DNA of 64,000 nt, from assembly GCF_005239225.2 (NCBI RefSeq), contig NC_133287.1, positions 15,543,493 through 15,607,492 of the forward strand, written 5' to 3'. This document shows positions 1 through 11,200 of the stretch, piece after piece. Source of the DNA: Populus alba. Taxonomy: Eukaryota; Streptophyta; Magnoliopsida; Malpighiales; Salicaceae. Both the position numbers and the translations under genes were made by a program. Numbering within the stretch: position 1 is the stretch's first letter; each line of letters opens with the position of its first letter. A model generated the notes under the pieces. It was not told the origin of the DNA and searched no databases. It saw only the letters and a program-made list of their open reading frames with translations.

Positions 1-1426
1 TAGGTACACATATACCTAGAAAACTTGAAAGAAAAAAAGACAACAAAGATAAACAACACTATGAGGTGACTCAAAAAGCTGAGTTTTATTTGACTGAATA
101 AATCATTTGGCATACGCACATGAAAGCAAGACCTATCGATCCTCACTGCAGTGCATTTGAGATGAAGAAAGGCCATCTTTGATAAACCTTTCACAAGGCT
201 AAAATATATCCTTTGCAGTCCCATTTTGAGCCTAGTAATGTTTTTTGGAAATAACCTTGACTAGCATCACACCCCACACTGGGGGGCAAAATAAAAGAGT
301 TTGTACCCATCCAGACAAAGCAGTGAAGATGGGTGCTGGATTTGATCATGTAATTTTTAATCTTTCATTATCATCTAAATGAAGTAGTGATTGGTTAAGA
401 AAAGAAAAGAAGAAGATCTAAAGGATCTAAAAGATTTGAGCTTCTCATACAAACAACTGATATGATTGTGCTCAACCAAACAAAAACAAAGCCCAAAACC
501 GACACTGGGGGGGCAGGATAAATCATTTTGAAAAAACAAACAATTCCAAAAGACAAAAGGTCAGGAAACAAGCACAAGTGATCCCTAGTCTTGAAATCCC
601 TTAAACACCTTTTGAGCCTGCAACATATCCATTTTCTTCATAACCAATAGCCAAAGCCTACATTACATACCTGATAAAGCCCTTTCTGATCAAAGGCAAG
701 TAATCTGAATCGGTATGCAGTGCTTTCTCGTGCGAGTCAAATCATTATTCATGCAAATAAAATAAATGCTTTGAATTATTTCGGTTCTCAATAACCCTCA
801 AATTGAAATTTCAACCTTTTATGACCAACCAGATGTCACTTCATCTTTAAACCAAAAGCAAAAAGCTTTCATCACTTCAAGAAACCGGTCCATAGGAATC
901 ACTTCAATTTTTGAGAACAAGTTTATTTTGAACCAATATCAAAATCATTTTTGTGATTGGAATAACTTGGAAGTTCCAAAAATTTTGCATGAAAACATTT
1001 CATTGTACAAAAAAACCCAAACCTACTTTCACATATCCTCACCCCAAACTAAACCCAAGTTGAACACTTGGGGGGCATGATCAAGCTGGGGGGCAATCAA
1101 AAACACATGGTAGGGCTGGCTCCATGATTCCTGTTCTAAGGAAAATATCAGGCAAAATTGGTAACTCTTGAGATAAAGGGTGAAGGACAAAGATGTATGA
1201 TGACATCAAACCCTTCCCAGAGGTCAAGATCACAATATGTAACCCGAGTAAGCAGAAGTGGAAAAGCCATCGAAGTTTACTACCAACATTACAACTTTTG
1301 AGAGAAAAAAAGACACCATGAAGAAATGGGGGCCTATATTTCTCAGGTAAGTATACATGCATATCAATCATAATGCATTTTGCTTTTTAACATTGACAAT
1401 CATTGTTTCAACATCAACTTTTGGGT

Positions 1427-2010
1427 AATGCGTTTTATAACCCTACTTCCCTTTGAGTGCGCCTTTGAGCCCTCACCTCCATTTTGAGTGCGCCTTTGAG
1501 CCCTCATCCCTTGGTAGTGCGTTTTCTAACCCTACCTCCCTTTGAGTGCGCCTTTGAGCCCTCACCTCCAGTTTGAGCGCGCCTTTGAGCCCTCATCCCT
1601 TGGGTAGTGCGTTTTCTAACCCTACCTCCCTTTGAGTGCGCCTTTGAGCCCTCACCTCCATTTTGAGTGCGCCTTTGAGCCCTCATCCCTTGGTAGTGCG
1701 TTTTCTAACCCTACCTCCCTTTGAGTGCGCCTTTGAGCCCTCACCTCCATTTTGAGTGCGCCTTTGAGCCCTCATCCCTTGGGTAGTGCGTTTTCTAACC
1801 CTACCTCCGTTTGAGTGCGCCTTTGAGCCCTCACCTCCATTTTGAGTGCGCCTTTGAGCCCTCATCCCTTTGGTAGTGCGTTTTCTAACCCTACCTCCGT
1901 TTGAGTGCGCCTTTGAGCCCTCATCCCTTCGGTAGTGCGTTTTCTAACCCTACCTCCTTTTGAGTGCGCCTTTGAGCCCTCACCTCCATTTTGAATGCGC
2001 CTTTGAGCCC
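1427..2010. repeat. Minisatellite, ~89-bp unit (about six copies)
   Basis: A phrase reading GGTAGTGCGTTTTCTAACCC returns about every 89 bp (near 1512, 1601, 1690, 1781, 1870 and 1930, with a degenerate first copy at 1427). Each unit also holds two shorter sub-repeats reading GAGTGCGCCTTTGAGCCCTC. The last interval is shorter, so one unit has lost a sub-repeat. The long minus-strand frames here are made only of the repeat and are not genes. Confidence 0.9.
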
Positions 2011-2023
2011 TTGCCAACATTTT

Positions 2024-2150
2024 TCTAGGTAGGTCACCCATTACAACGCGACCATTTCTCCATGTTTTTTTACCTGGGTAGGTCACCCATAAGAATGAGA
2101 CCACTCTTCCTCCTTTCCACTTGGGTAGGTCACCCATTATAATGAGACCA
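2024..2150. repeat. Short tandem repeat, three copies of ~50 bp
   Basis: Three units each begin with GGGTAGGTCACCCAT followed by a variable ACGCGACC or ATGAGACC segment. They lie between the 89-bp and 120-bp minisatellites and share little sequence with either. Confidence 0.75.
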
Positions 2151-2159
2151 CTTTTTACA

Positions 2160-3350
2160 CATTCCTTGGTTATGGTTAAAGGGGATCGACGAAAGGATCT
2201 CAGTTTAACCTAATTGGAAAGGATTTTGGTTCTGGTTGAAGGGGATCGACGAAGGGATTTCAGTTCAGCCCAACCACACACACCTTGGTTATGGTTAAAG
2301 GGGATCGACGAAGGGATCTCAGTTTAACCTAATTGAAAAGGATTTTGGTTCTGGTTGAAGGGGATCGGCGAAGGGATCTCAGTTCAGCCCAACCACACAC
2401 ACCTTGGTTATGGTTAAAGGGGATCGACGAAGGGATCTCAGTTTAACCTAATTGAAAAGGATTTTGGTTCTGGTTGAAGGGGATCGACAAAGGGATTTCA
2501 GTTCAGCCCAACCACACACACCTTGGTTATGGTTAAAGGGGATCAACGAAGGGATCTCAGTTTAACCTAATTGAAAAGGATTTTGGTTCTGGTTGAAGGG
2601 GATCGACAAAGGGATTTCAGTTCAGCCCAACCACACACACCTTGGTTATGGTTAAAGGAGATCAACGAAGGGATCTCAGTTTAACCTAATTGAAAAGGAT
2701 TTTGGTTCTGGTTGAAGGGGATCGACGAAGGGATTTCAGTTCAGCCCAACCACACACACCTTGGTTATGGTTAAAGGGGATCAACGAAGGGATCTCAATT
2801 TAACCTAATTGAAAAGGATTTTGGTTCTGGTTGAAGGGGATCGACGAAGGGATTTTAGTTCAGCCCAACCACACACACCTTGGTTATGGTTAAAGGGGAT
2901 CGATGAAGGGATCTCAGTTTAACCTAATTGAAAAGGATTTTGGTTCTGGTTGAAGGGGATCGACGAAGGGATTTTAGTTCAGCCCAACCACACACACCTT
3001 GGTTATGGTTAAAGGGGATCGATGAAGGGATCTCAGTTTAACCTAATTGAAAGGATTTTGGTTCTGGTTGAAGGGGATCGACAAAGGGATTTTAGTTCAG
3101 CCCAACCACACACACCTTGGTTATGGTTAAAGGGGATCAACGAAGGGATCTCAGTTTAACCTAATTGAAAAGGATTTTGGTTCTGGTTGAAGGGGATCGA
3201 CAAAGGGATTTTAGTTCAGCCCAACCACACACACCTTGGTTATGGTTAAAGGGGATCGATGAAGGGATCTCAGTTTAACCTAATTGAAAAGGATTTTGGT
3301 TCTGGTTGAAGGGGATCGACGAAGGGATTTCAGTTCAGCCCAACCACACA
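2160..3350. repeat. Higher-order minisatellite, ~120-bp unit built from two diverged ~60-bp halves
   Basis: About ten head-to-tail copies. Each unit has half A (CTTGGTTATGGTTAAAGGGG then GATCTCAGTTTAACCTAATT) and half B (TTTTGGTTCTGGTTGAAGGG then TTCAGTTCAGCCCAACCACA). The halves are related to each other (TGGTTNTGGTT, AAGGGGATCGACGAAGGGAT). Copies differ by only a few substitutions, which points to recent amplification. The frames running through the array are repeat-derived. Confidence 0.93.
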
Positions 3351-3760
3351 CATACACAAGGATTTTGGTTCTGGTTAGAGGGGATTGCCGAACGGAATCT
3401 CAGTCTATCCCAACCACACACAGGATTTTGGTTCTGGTTAGAGGGGATTGCCGAAAGGAATCTCAGTCTATCCCAACCACACACAAGATTTTGGTTCTGG
3501 TTAGAGGGGATTGCCGAAAGGAATCTCAGTCTATCCCAACCACACAGGATTTTGGTTCTGGTTAGAGGGGATTGCCGAAAGGAATCTCAGTCTATCCCAA
3601 CCACACACAGGATTTTGGTTCTGGTTAGAGGGGATTGCCGAAAGGAATCTCAGTCTATCCTAACCACACACACATAATATTTAGGTTCTGGTTAAAGGGG
3701 ATTGGCGAAAGGAATCTCAGTTTAGCCCAACCACACACAGGACTTTAGGTCTAGTTGAAG
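3351..3760. repeat. Minisatellite, ~61-bp unit related to half B of the preceding array
   Basis: Five near-identical units share GGATTTTGGTTCTGGTTAGA and then GGGGATTGCCGAAAGGAATC. Two decayed units follow up to 3760. This monomeric array adjoins the dimeric one and is a later or separate expansion of the same root sequence. Confidence 0.9.
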
Positions 3761-3862
3761 TTTTAGGTCAATCAATTTTTGAGACGACCCGTTTTGGAAA
3801 ACCAATTTTATTTTATCTTTACAACACTTACTATGCACAAATCTTTGCTCCGTAAGCATTGT

Positions 3863-3875
3863 AAAGAGGGGGGCA
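3863..3875 (+). other. Polypurine tract of the LTR retrotransposon
   Basis: A run AAAGAGGGGGGCA lies immediately upstream of the putative 3' LTR start (TGTTGTAACCC at 3879). Position and composition are those of the primer for plus-strand DNA synthesis. It also sets the element's orientation as plus. Confidence 0.65.
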
Positions 3876-4183
3876 ACTGTTGTAACCCATTTTTGGGTCC
3901 CCACAAAAAAATAATAAATACAAAAAAAAAAAAAAAAAAAAAAACAGAGAAAGCTCAAAACGGTGCTGTTTTGAAACGGCACCATCGTCTTCTTCCCCTG
4001 GACGCGCAGAGAACAGGGGAGAATAAATTTTTTTTTTTTTTTTTTCGCCTACTTTCTTTCCCGGCTTTGGCGCAATAAGACGCCCACAATTCACCCACTT
4101 GCCTGGCGTTGTTATCTGTTGAAGGTAGTGGAGGGGGCGGCCAACAGTAGCCGCCCCAACACGTTCTCCCTCCCCTGTTTTCC

Positions 4184-4190
4184 TATAAAT
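4184..4190 (+). promoter_or_regulatory. TATA box of the LTR promoter
   Basis: TATAAAT in the context CCTATAAATACAGGGG. It lies ~300 bp into the LTR, followed by a GA-rich leader, as expected for the U3/R boundary of a plant LTR. Confidence 0.55.
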
Positions 4191-4492
4191 ACAGGGGAGG
4201 GCTGCAGAAGAAAGAAAGGAGGGAGAGAAAAAAAAAGACCCAAAGAGAAGATAAGGGAGAGCAAAGAGAGGGGAAAAGAGAGAGAAGGGAGAACATAGAA
4301 GAAGAAGAAGAAGAAGAAGGAGCAGCAGAGGAGAAAAACGAAAAAACAGAGGAGAGAGAGAAGGAAAACGCAGAGCCACCGCCGGCCACCCCACTGTCGG
4401 CGCCACTTCCTGTCGCCACCAGCAGCTCCGCCATCGACGACAGCCACCACAGGTCAGCCCTCAACCCCTTATCTCGTTTTACTATTCATCTT

Positions 4493-4652
4493 CTTGCTTG
4501 CAGAACGTGCACTGTGCACGTTCTGCATGCAAGAATTAATTACCCGGTTACTGTGCATGTGCACAGTAACTTGGCAAATTAATTCACGGGTTACTGTAAC
4601 ACGGTTACTATGCACGCTAATTAATTCTCTGGTTACTGTGCACACAGTAACC
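4493..4652. repeat. Cluster of long perfect palindromes inside the LTR
   Basis: Three hairpin-forming palindromes lie within 160 bp. At 4493-4533 there is a 41-bp near-perfect one, with 13-bp arms GCAGAACGTGCAC around a single T and further outer pairing. At 4547-4570 there is a 24-bp one built on GTTACTGTGCA. At 4631-4652 there is a 22-bp one built on GGTTACTGTG. All share the ACTGTGCAC core, so they are themselves a repeat family. Confidence 0.85.
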
Positions 4653-4675
4653 CGGTTACTATGTGCACAGTGACC

Positions 4676-4765
4676 AGCCCATGCATTTGGGCCATGTTCG
4701 GCCCAGCCCATGTAAAAGGGCCAGGTTTGGCCCAGCCCATGCAATTGGGCCTGATCCGGCCCATA
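4676..4765. repeat. Three ~33-bp tandem units rich in GGGCC/GGCCC
   Basis: CAGCCCATG recurs at about 33-bp spacing, each time followed by TTGGGCC or AAGGGCC and then CGGCCCAG-like text. It lies inside the LTR just after the palindrome cluster. Confidence 0.65.
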
Positions 4766-5524
4766 AAAAAAGAAAAAAAAAAGAAAAAATATTATTGTTT
4801 TAAAAAATATTTATGATGTTTCCATTTTTTATTTATGTTATTTTTATTAATATCAGGTAGTATTTTTATGTCGTAAAAATACAAATCGGGTATTAAAATA
4901 CCCGGTTTTTGTCACAAACTTCCAAAAATACAAAAAAATTTAAAAAAATGTTTTTGTGCATACGGCCAAGTGTCTCAAAGCTAAAAACGTATATTGTATT
5001 TTTCATACACAAAAAAAAACAATGTTTTAGCATGCATTTTGGCTTTAATAACTAGTTTATTAAAGTCAAGAGAATATTGGCCAAAATTTCAAAAACAACA
5101 AAAATTTTATTTTGTTTGTTTCTTAGTATCCGGGGTATGACATTATACGTAATACATATTCCGGATATTTAATTCTTTTTTCCGGACAATCGAACCTGGG
5201 GTATGACATTACATGTAATGCGTATTCCAAACAATTACAAACCATAACATGACTTTAGATTTTATCAGACAAAACAATGCAGCTTACCTTAGGTAGGGCG
5301 TAGTTGGGGTGCTAATACCTTCCCTTTACGCAACCAGTCTCCGTACCCCATCTCTGAGACCAGTTAGGGTTCCTAGTAACCAGAATACTAGGTGGCGACT
5401 CTCAGTCCATATTTTCACTTATAGAGACAAGAATTCCTTGTCTCTCCACACATTTGCCAGGAATATAATATTCCGATTTTCCCTTGAGGGTGGACGATCG
5501 CCGCGCCGCCGCACACGTGCGACA

Positions 5525-6086
5525 CCCGTTATGCAACCCATCTGCTTCTCTATGTGCTTCTCTATATTTTGCTCTGGTACCATTCTCATCATTTTGTTTT
5601 TCCCTTCTTCGCATATAGACTCACTTTCTCACTTTGTCTGAGAATAGAATAGGAAATGAGAGATTCCTTATTTGTATTTTGATCTTCAGTGTACTTTGAA
5701 TTTGAAACCAAAATGAGAGTGTTGATAATAAAGGACATCAGGTGCTCTGTAATTGCTTTTCTGTTTCTTCAAATTAATCAGATCTTCAGTGTAATTTGAA
5801 TGTGTGTGTTCTGCGTATAAGTTATGTTGTTGTAGATAATAGATGGGCAATCACCATATAGGTTTTCTTGGTTTTTTTACATTAAGAACCGAACCGAACT
5901 GAAACCGATTGGTTTGACTTGGTTTCAGTTTTTTTTTTTTAAATCAGTTTGGTTGGTTTTTATTGGTAAAAACCAAACCAAACCGAAAATGATCAGCTCT
6001 AGCTCCTGTTATTGTATGTAATACTACTGCTCACATTTGAATCAATAGTATCACTGTAATGACATAATATAAATATGTTATCAGAC

Positions 6087-6131
<45 letters not shown>

Positions 6132-7004
6132 CTAACTAAATTGCATTACTCCAACTCTAATTGCCAAAATTCATAGCAAATTCAAAAACAAATTCCCAAA
6201 ATTTAATGTAGTGCATAATTGATCAAAATTAAACATAATTGATGATATCAAATCCAATTGATATTTTCATGCTTAATTGTATTAAATCAAATTCAGATTC
6301 ATAGTTAATCAAAAGAGTTTAAAGAAAATACCAAATTTAGCAACTTATCCACATTTCAATGCAACTCATAATTTATTGAAATAATCAATTCATAATTAAG
6401 TTTACTTATTTTCATGTTCAACCATATCAAATCAATATAATTGACGGTATTCATAACTAATTGGTAATTTTTTTTAAGAGGGATGAAGGTTATGAAAGTT
6501 GATTTTTCAAGAAAAAAGACATGTATTTATTTGTGTTTTTTAATTTAAGAAGGAATTTAAATTTTACAAAGACATATTAAGTTATTATATTTTTAAAATG
6601 CAATAACTATCTTATCACACTTGAAAACAACAATATTTAGCATATTGCGTCTCAAAAGTATGATAAAATAGAAAGTGTGTTATTTCATTAAAATTTTTCA
6701 GATAGTGTTATTTAGAGATAATTGTGCTAATGTTTCTTTTAAAGAAAACCTACAATTAGATAGATAGATAGAGTGCAGCAACAACTATGCTCGCGTCACC
6801 CTACTCAAGTGGAACTCGCCAAAATTCTAAGCGTGGATTGCAAGGCTAAAAAGTTGAAATAGCACCGATAATCCTACTCGTTTCACACCAAAGCCTTACA
6901 AACTAAATTAAAACGTCACTTTATCTCCTAAAATGCATTAAAAAAAATCCTCAACATTCCCCAGCAGACAATAAAAACCAACAGTTGTAACATGTACCAT
7001 CGTT
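5525..7004. other. AT-rich intergenic DNA, no gene seen
   Basis: No supported reading frame. It holds an AACCGAACC/GGTTTGGTT-rich inverted segment (5870-5990) of a type common in plant non-autonomous transposons, and a (TA)n microsatellite at 6089-6128. Confidence 0.5.
6089..6128. repeat. (TA)n microsatellite
   Basis: About 20 uninterrupted TA dinucleotides. Confidence 0.95.
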
Positions 7005-7335
7005 ATCAATGGAGCATCACATGCTTGGTATATTCAATATGTGCCTGTGTGGGCTTGCACTTAGCAATGGCAATTCTTTATATATCATTATTGAGCTGCC
7101 CTTTTGTCCCTATTGGAGATTTATATATATAACTCCGAAAGGACCCCCTGCCCACTGGCCCATCACCCACACGGGGAGGCATTCTTCTGGGCTGTTGCTG
7201 CTCCCTTCGTGCTCCTTTCGTGAGAAGAAATCGTGGGTCTATCTTAAGAGATCCGGTGATTATATTCATACGAAATTCAAGAATTTCCGAAGCGTGGACG
7301 CAATCTTGTTTGGTTGGAGGTTTTCATATCCTTGA
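7005..7335 (+). other. Unexplained higher-GC island, possible exon or gene fragment
   Basis: A 330-bp block with clearly higher GC than its AT-rich flanks, open on the plus strand from 7009 to 7335 (108 codons). I recognise no domain in the translation, and the context has TATA-like strings (TTTATATAT near 7080 and 7120). It may be a leader exon, a relic of another gene, or chance. I see no splice partner that makes it a convincing gene. Confidence 0.2.
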
Positions 7336-7429
7336 GACGAATATTCCGATGTCCAAATATGATTCTAAAAGCTTGGGTGGATTTTCCTTCTTGTTTTAGG
7401 TTTCGTTCGGGAACACGGTTGAACGTTCC

Positions 7430-7570
7430 TAAAATATTTAATTTTTTTTTAACTAAAATTTAATATAATTTATGTATTTTGAATCGTTTTGATGTACTAA
7501 TATTATTGGTATGCATTTTAGCACGAAAAGTTATTTTAAAAGCAATTACTATCACACTGCCTAACATAAT
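7430..7570. repeat. Copy of the ~200-bp A/T-rich interspersed repeat
   Basis: This degenerate copy shares the order TTTTGATGTACTAATAT, then GCACGAAAAGTTATTTTAAA, then GCAATTACTATCACACTGCC with copies elsewhere in the window (compare 48795-48975). Confidence 0.5.
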
Positions 7571-8242
7571 CTTATTTTGAGAAAAATAACTCCACATGAC
7601 ATGGATTTACATACAGTGTAGTATAATGTCACTTTTAAGTTCATTCTATTCTATTTCCATGAAAAAGAATTATCATTACATCTTTGCTTGTAGAAATGGG
7701 CAAGCAACCTATGGCGATGGGGTTCAGATATGAAAGGGTTATGTTGCCAAGAGAAAATCCAAGGAAAACAACAGCTACCATCAAATTCACTTTGTACCTT
7801 TTCCAATTGAACTAGATTTCTCGTGGTCCAAGCGGTCACATTGACTGACGACTAGCACAACAAATGCAGCTCAATTTATACCCAACTCCCAAAACCTGCC
7901 ATTTCATAGCTCGCCCGCTCACTGGACCCCACTGACCACTTAACACGCCCGACCCTGAACCAGAACAATGTGACCATGGAGGCATGGACTCGCTTCTTGT
8001 TTATGCGCATTAAGATTATAAATTAGCCTTTTCCATTTCCCATATAGCAAAAAGCCACATCACTAAACTGTATTTAGTATTTACACACGAGTCACGCTCT
8101 AGACCTCAGTCAGTCTTCTTCCCTCTGTGAATGAACAGCGTAGTTTCTTAAATGCACCAAACATACCCAGCTTCTGTTTTTAAGGCCTCCCTTCTCTTTT
8201 CTCTCTCTTTCTAGATTCAAGGTTTCCTTCTTGGTCTTGGCA

Positions 8243-11200
8243 ATGGTGGTGTATAGATATGCCTTGTTGTTGTTGGGTTTACTTGCATTTATTGCAATGC
8301 TTCTGCATTTAACAATGGCAGGTTAGTACCATTTAATTAGCATTTCTTTTCTGTTTCAGAAAGATGTAAACTTTTGATACTTGTGTTTTTGTAAGGAAGT
8401 TACTTGCATTTTATCGATTGTTTTATTCTTTACTGCGAGTGATTATTTTGTGACAAGGGAGGACTTTTGGAAGAGGGTTTTGGTTTCTAGCTTGAATTCT
8501 TTGAGCTGCTATTGTTTTTCTTAGTGAATAATTGCTTTGTTTTGACATTATTGAGCATTTCCAATGTGTTTGATTCTTGAGACTCGTGGGATTCCATGAG
8601 CAGTTTTGTTTTTATGGTTATGGTTTGTATGTAACTGGGTTAGTGCTAATAATCATATTATAGCTATACTGTCACAATGCTGCAAAATTTAGAGATTGTC
8701 TACATTGAAGATATTGTTGTGTTATTTAGAACTCCCAAGTAAACAATCAAAAGTCTATTTTTTTGGTGATGCTTTCTTTCTTCTTCTTTTTTGTTGAAAA
8801 ATGGTTATTTTGATTCACAACAAAACCTGTTACTTCTGCAGATTGCCCCTTAGATCTGAGTGGATCAAATTTTACCTTAGCAGCCTCTATGTGCTCTAGT
8901 AAAGCTGCAAGAGGAAAGTGCTGCCGCTATATTAATGCGTTTATTGCAGTTTCCATTGCTCGTTATGCAAATGCAACTAGCAATCTAGGGGTTTCCTCAA
9001 ATCTATCTGATATATGTCTTAATTCCATTTCTCAAACTATGCAACTGTACGGAGTTCCAAGTGATGCAACGGTTTTTTGTGGGTTTGGGACAAAAATTCC
9101 AGTGACTTATGAGTGTAAGGGTCGATCAACTGTCACTCAGATGTTGGGGTCTCCAAAATTCGTGGACGTTGCACAAAATTGCAGACTTCCCCTTTTGTTA
9201 GAAAGTGACTGCAAGAGGTGTTTAAATGCTGGCATTATATACCTTCATCATCTGGTGGGAACAGATAATAATGTGACATTGAGTACCTGCCGCGATGCAA
9301 CTTTTATTGCACTTGCAAGCCAATTTGATGATGCTTCAGCAGTTGAAATTGCAAGCTGTTTCTTCGGAGTTCAAGGGCTCAACATCCCTTTAGGTACAAG
9401 TAGTTTTCTGCTTCACGTGTTTACTGATTTCTTGCTTGTGTCGAGTATGTACCCCTGTGCTAGTTTTACATTCTTTTGTTTATTTACAGTGTGGGATTTG
9501 AATCAATGTTGCATTTTATGAAATTAAGATAATGGTTCAGATAACCAAAGTATAAGAAGTTCGAATATTGACTTAGGGAACAAAGTCCACATAAAGGGTA
9601 AATGGACTATGTTAAATGCAGTTCTTTTAAGAAGAATGAGAATACACAGAGATTATCCTGGAAAAGGGCAAAGTAGTTTTCCCAATATATTGCGTCGGTC
9701 AGACCCTTAGCCTGTTATTTGTCATGCTATAACCTTCTAGATACAGGATATTATATGTTTACTATGAGTTAATTGTCGTTTCTTCTCACATCATGGGAAG
9801 TGATTTCATCTGTAGTTCTTGTTCTATGTTGTTATCCAACCACTTAACTCAGTTTTTTTTTTTTTTTTTTTGGTGTTTTCAGAGCCACCTCCATCTGCTG
9901 TCATTCCTGAAGCCCCTCCAAATCCATTAACAGCTGCTGGCCCGAACCAAGCTACACTGGGACTAGCCCTAAAAGCAAACCACCACCCATACCATCTGAC
10001 GTTAGTTCCAGTTATTGGCATTGCAGTCACAGCAGCTGCCCTTGTGATGTTGATAGTCTTGATATTTCTTATTCGTAGGAAAAACAGAGAAATAGAGGAA
10101 TCTGAGAATATAAATAAGACCTTTTCAAGAGCCTTTCCACCTCCTAGGCCTACAAGGAAATTTCAAGGTGTGATTCTGGGTTTTCTTGGTTATGTGCTAT
10201 CTTCATGCTGGTGTTCGTTAAAATTGCAATTTTCATTCATTAATTCATAACTTCGGGTTGTTTGGGGTGGGGGTGGCTGTCATCTGCAGGGCCTGCATCA
10301 ATGCTACGAAAATTCAGCTACAAGGAGACAATGAAGGCAACAGATAACTTCAATACAATCATTGGACAGGGAGGATTTGGAACTGTATATAAAGCTGAAT
10401 TTAGTGATGGGTTAGTGGCAGCAGTGAAGCAGATGAACAAGGTTTCAGAGCAGGTAGAACAGGAGTTCTGCAGAGAGATAGAATTACTCGCTAGACTGCA
10501 CCACCGCCATCTTGTTGCTCTAAAAGGCTTTTGCATAAAAAAGAATGAGAGGTAGTTTACCACTACGTTCATGTATTTTATGATTGGCCCCATCTTATCT
10601 TGCAAGAAAAATTAAGACTTGATGAGCGTTTCCTTGTGGTCCGTGTAAATGTTTGTATGCCATGGCTTAATGCAAGCAGTCTTGTGGTGTTCTTTTAAAA
10701 TGTTACTAAATGTTTTGTATCAATTAACGAGTAGGAAATTGAGGTCATTGCAATGTGATGTGTGTATGTGCTCAATGTGTGCCATGACATTAATTTTGCA
10801 TGGGTTTAATATAATGAACACGAGGGCAGATTTGAACATTCACAAGCTCTACTTAAACTTTTTCTAATCATATGGTTTTGTGTGGGATTATCGTTTCTAT
10901 AACTGCAAAATCAAATACTCTTTGGTTGTTCGTGGCAGGTTCCTCATGTATGAGCATATGGCAAATGGAAGCCTAAAGGATCATCTTCATTGTACGTATC
11001 TTCATTTTCATTATACTATTGCTAGTCCATTTGATGTGGTGCATTACTCTTCCTTTCTAGTTTATGTTCCATTGGAAATCAATTTTTGTGGTGCTGTTCA
11101 CAAGAGAAATATCTCTCTGGTGTGTGCACATGCACTTGCAATCCATGCCTTCATTTAACAAAGAAATTTTTCTCTCCAGAAGATTCATGGATTCAAATTC

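Larger units (their letters stand above)
1..3878 (+). mobile_element. 3' internal non-coding part of a Ty3/gypsy-like LTR retrotransposon
   Basis: The window opens inside a retroelement whose coding part lies to the left. No gag or pol reading frame is visible here. The assignment rests on what follows: a purine tract at 3863-3875 sits directly before an LTR-like block that starts with TG. A purine-rich CTGGGGGGCA-like motif recurs near 279, 506, 1066 and 1085, as if the polypurine tract had been copied repeatedly. Two tandem-repeat families fill 1427-3760. Tandem repeats between pol and the 3' LTR are known for the Tat/Ogre branch of Ty3/gypsy. Lineage is inference, because no reverse transcriptase can be seen. 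Confidence 0.6.
3879..5524 (+). mobile_element. Putative 3' LTR, ~1.65 kb
   Basis: It starts TGTTGTAACCC right after the polypurine tract and probably ends at CACACGTGCGACA (5512-5524), giving TG...CA ends. It contains a TATA box at 4184, a purine-rich leader with GAA and GAGA runs (4200-4370), a cluster of perfect palindromes (4493-4652) and a triplicated CCCATG/GGGCC segment (4676-4760). The GGTGGCGACTCT phrase at 5391-5402 resembles the end region of many plant Ty3/gypsy LTRs. The 5' LTR lies outside the window, so the right boundary and the target duplication cannot be confirmed. Confidence 0.6.

Noticed and set aside
1504..2137. Three long minus-strand frames rich in Arg, Gly and Lys
   Set aside because: They simply read through the 89-bp minisatellite; the repeated peptide mirrors the DNA repeat and has no independent support.
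3284..3677. Overlapping plus-strand frames with repeated peptide units
   Set aside because: Product of the 61-bp and 120-bp tandem repeats in a retroelement tail; not genes.
1427..3760. Possible CRISPR-like repeat/spacer pattern
   Set aside because: Units are contiguous tandem repeats without unique spacers, and the genome is eukaryotic.
3722..4464. Several overlapping frames on both strands
   Set aside because: Built on poly-A/T, GAA and GAGA runs of the LTR leader; low-complexity peptides.
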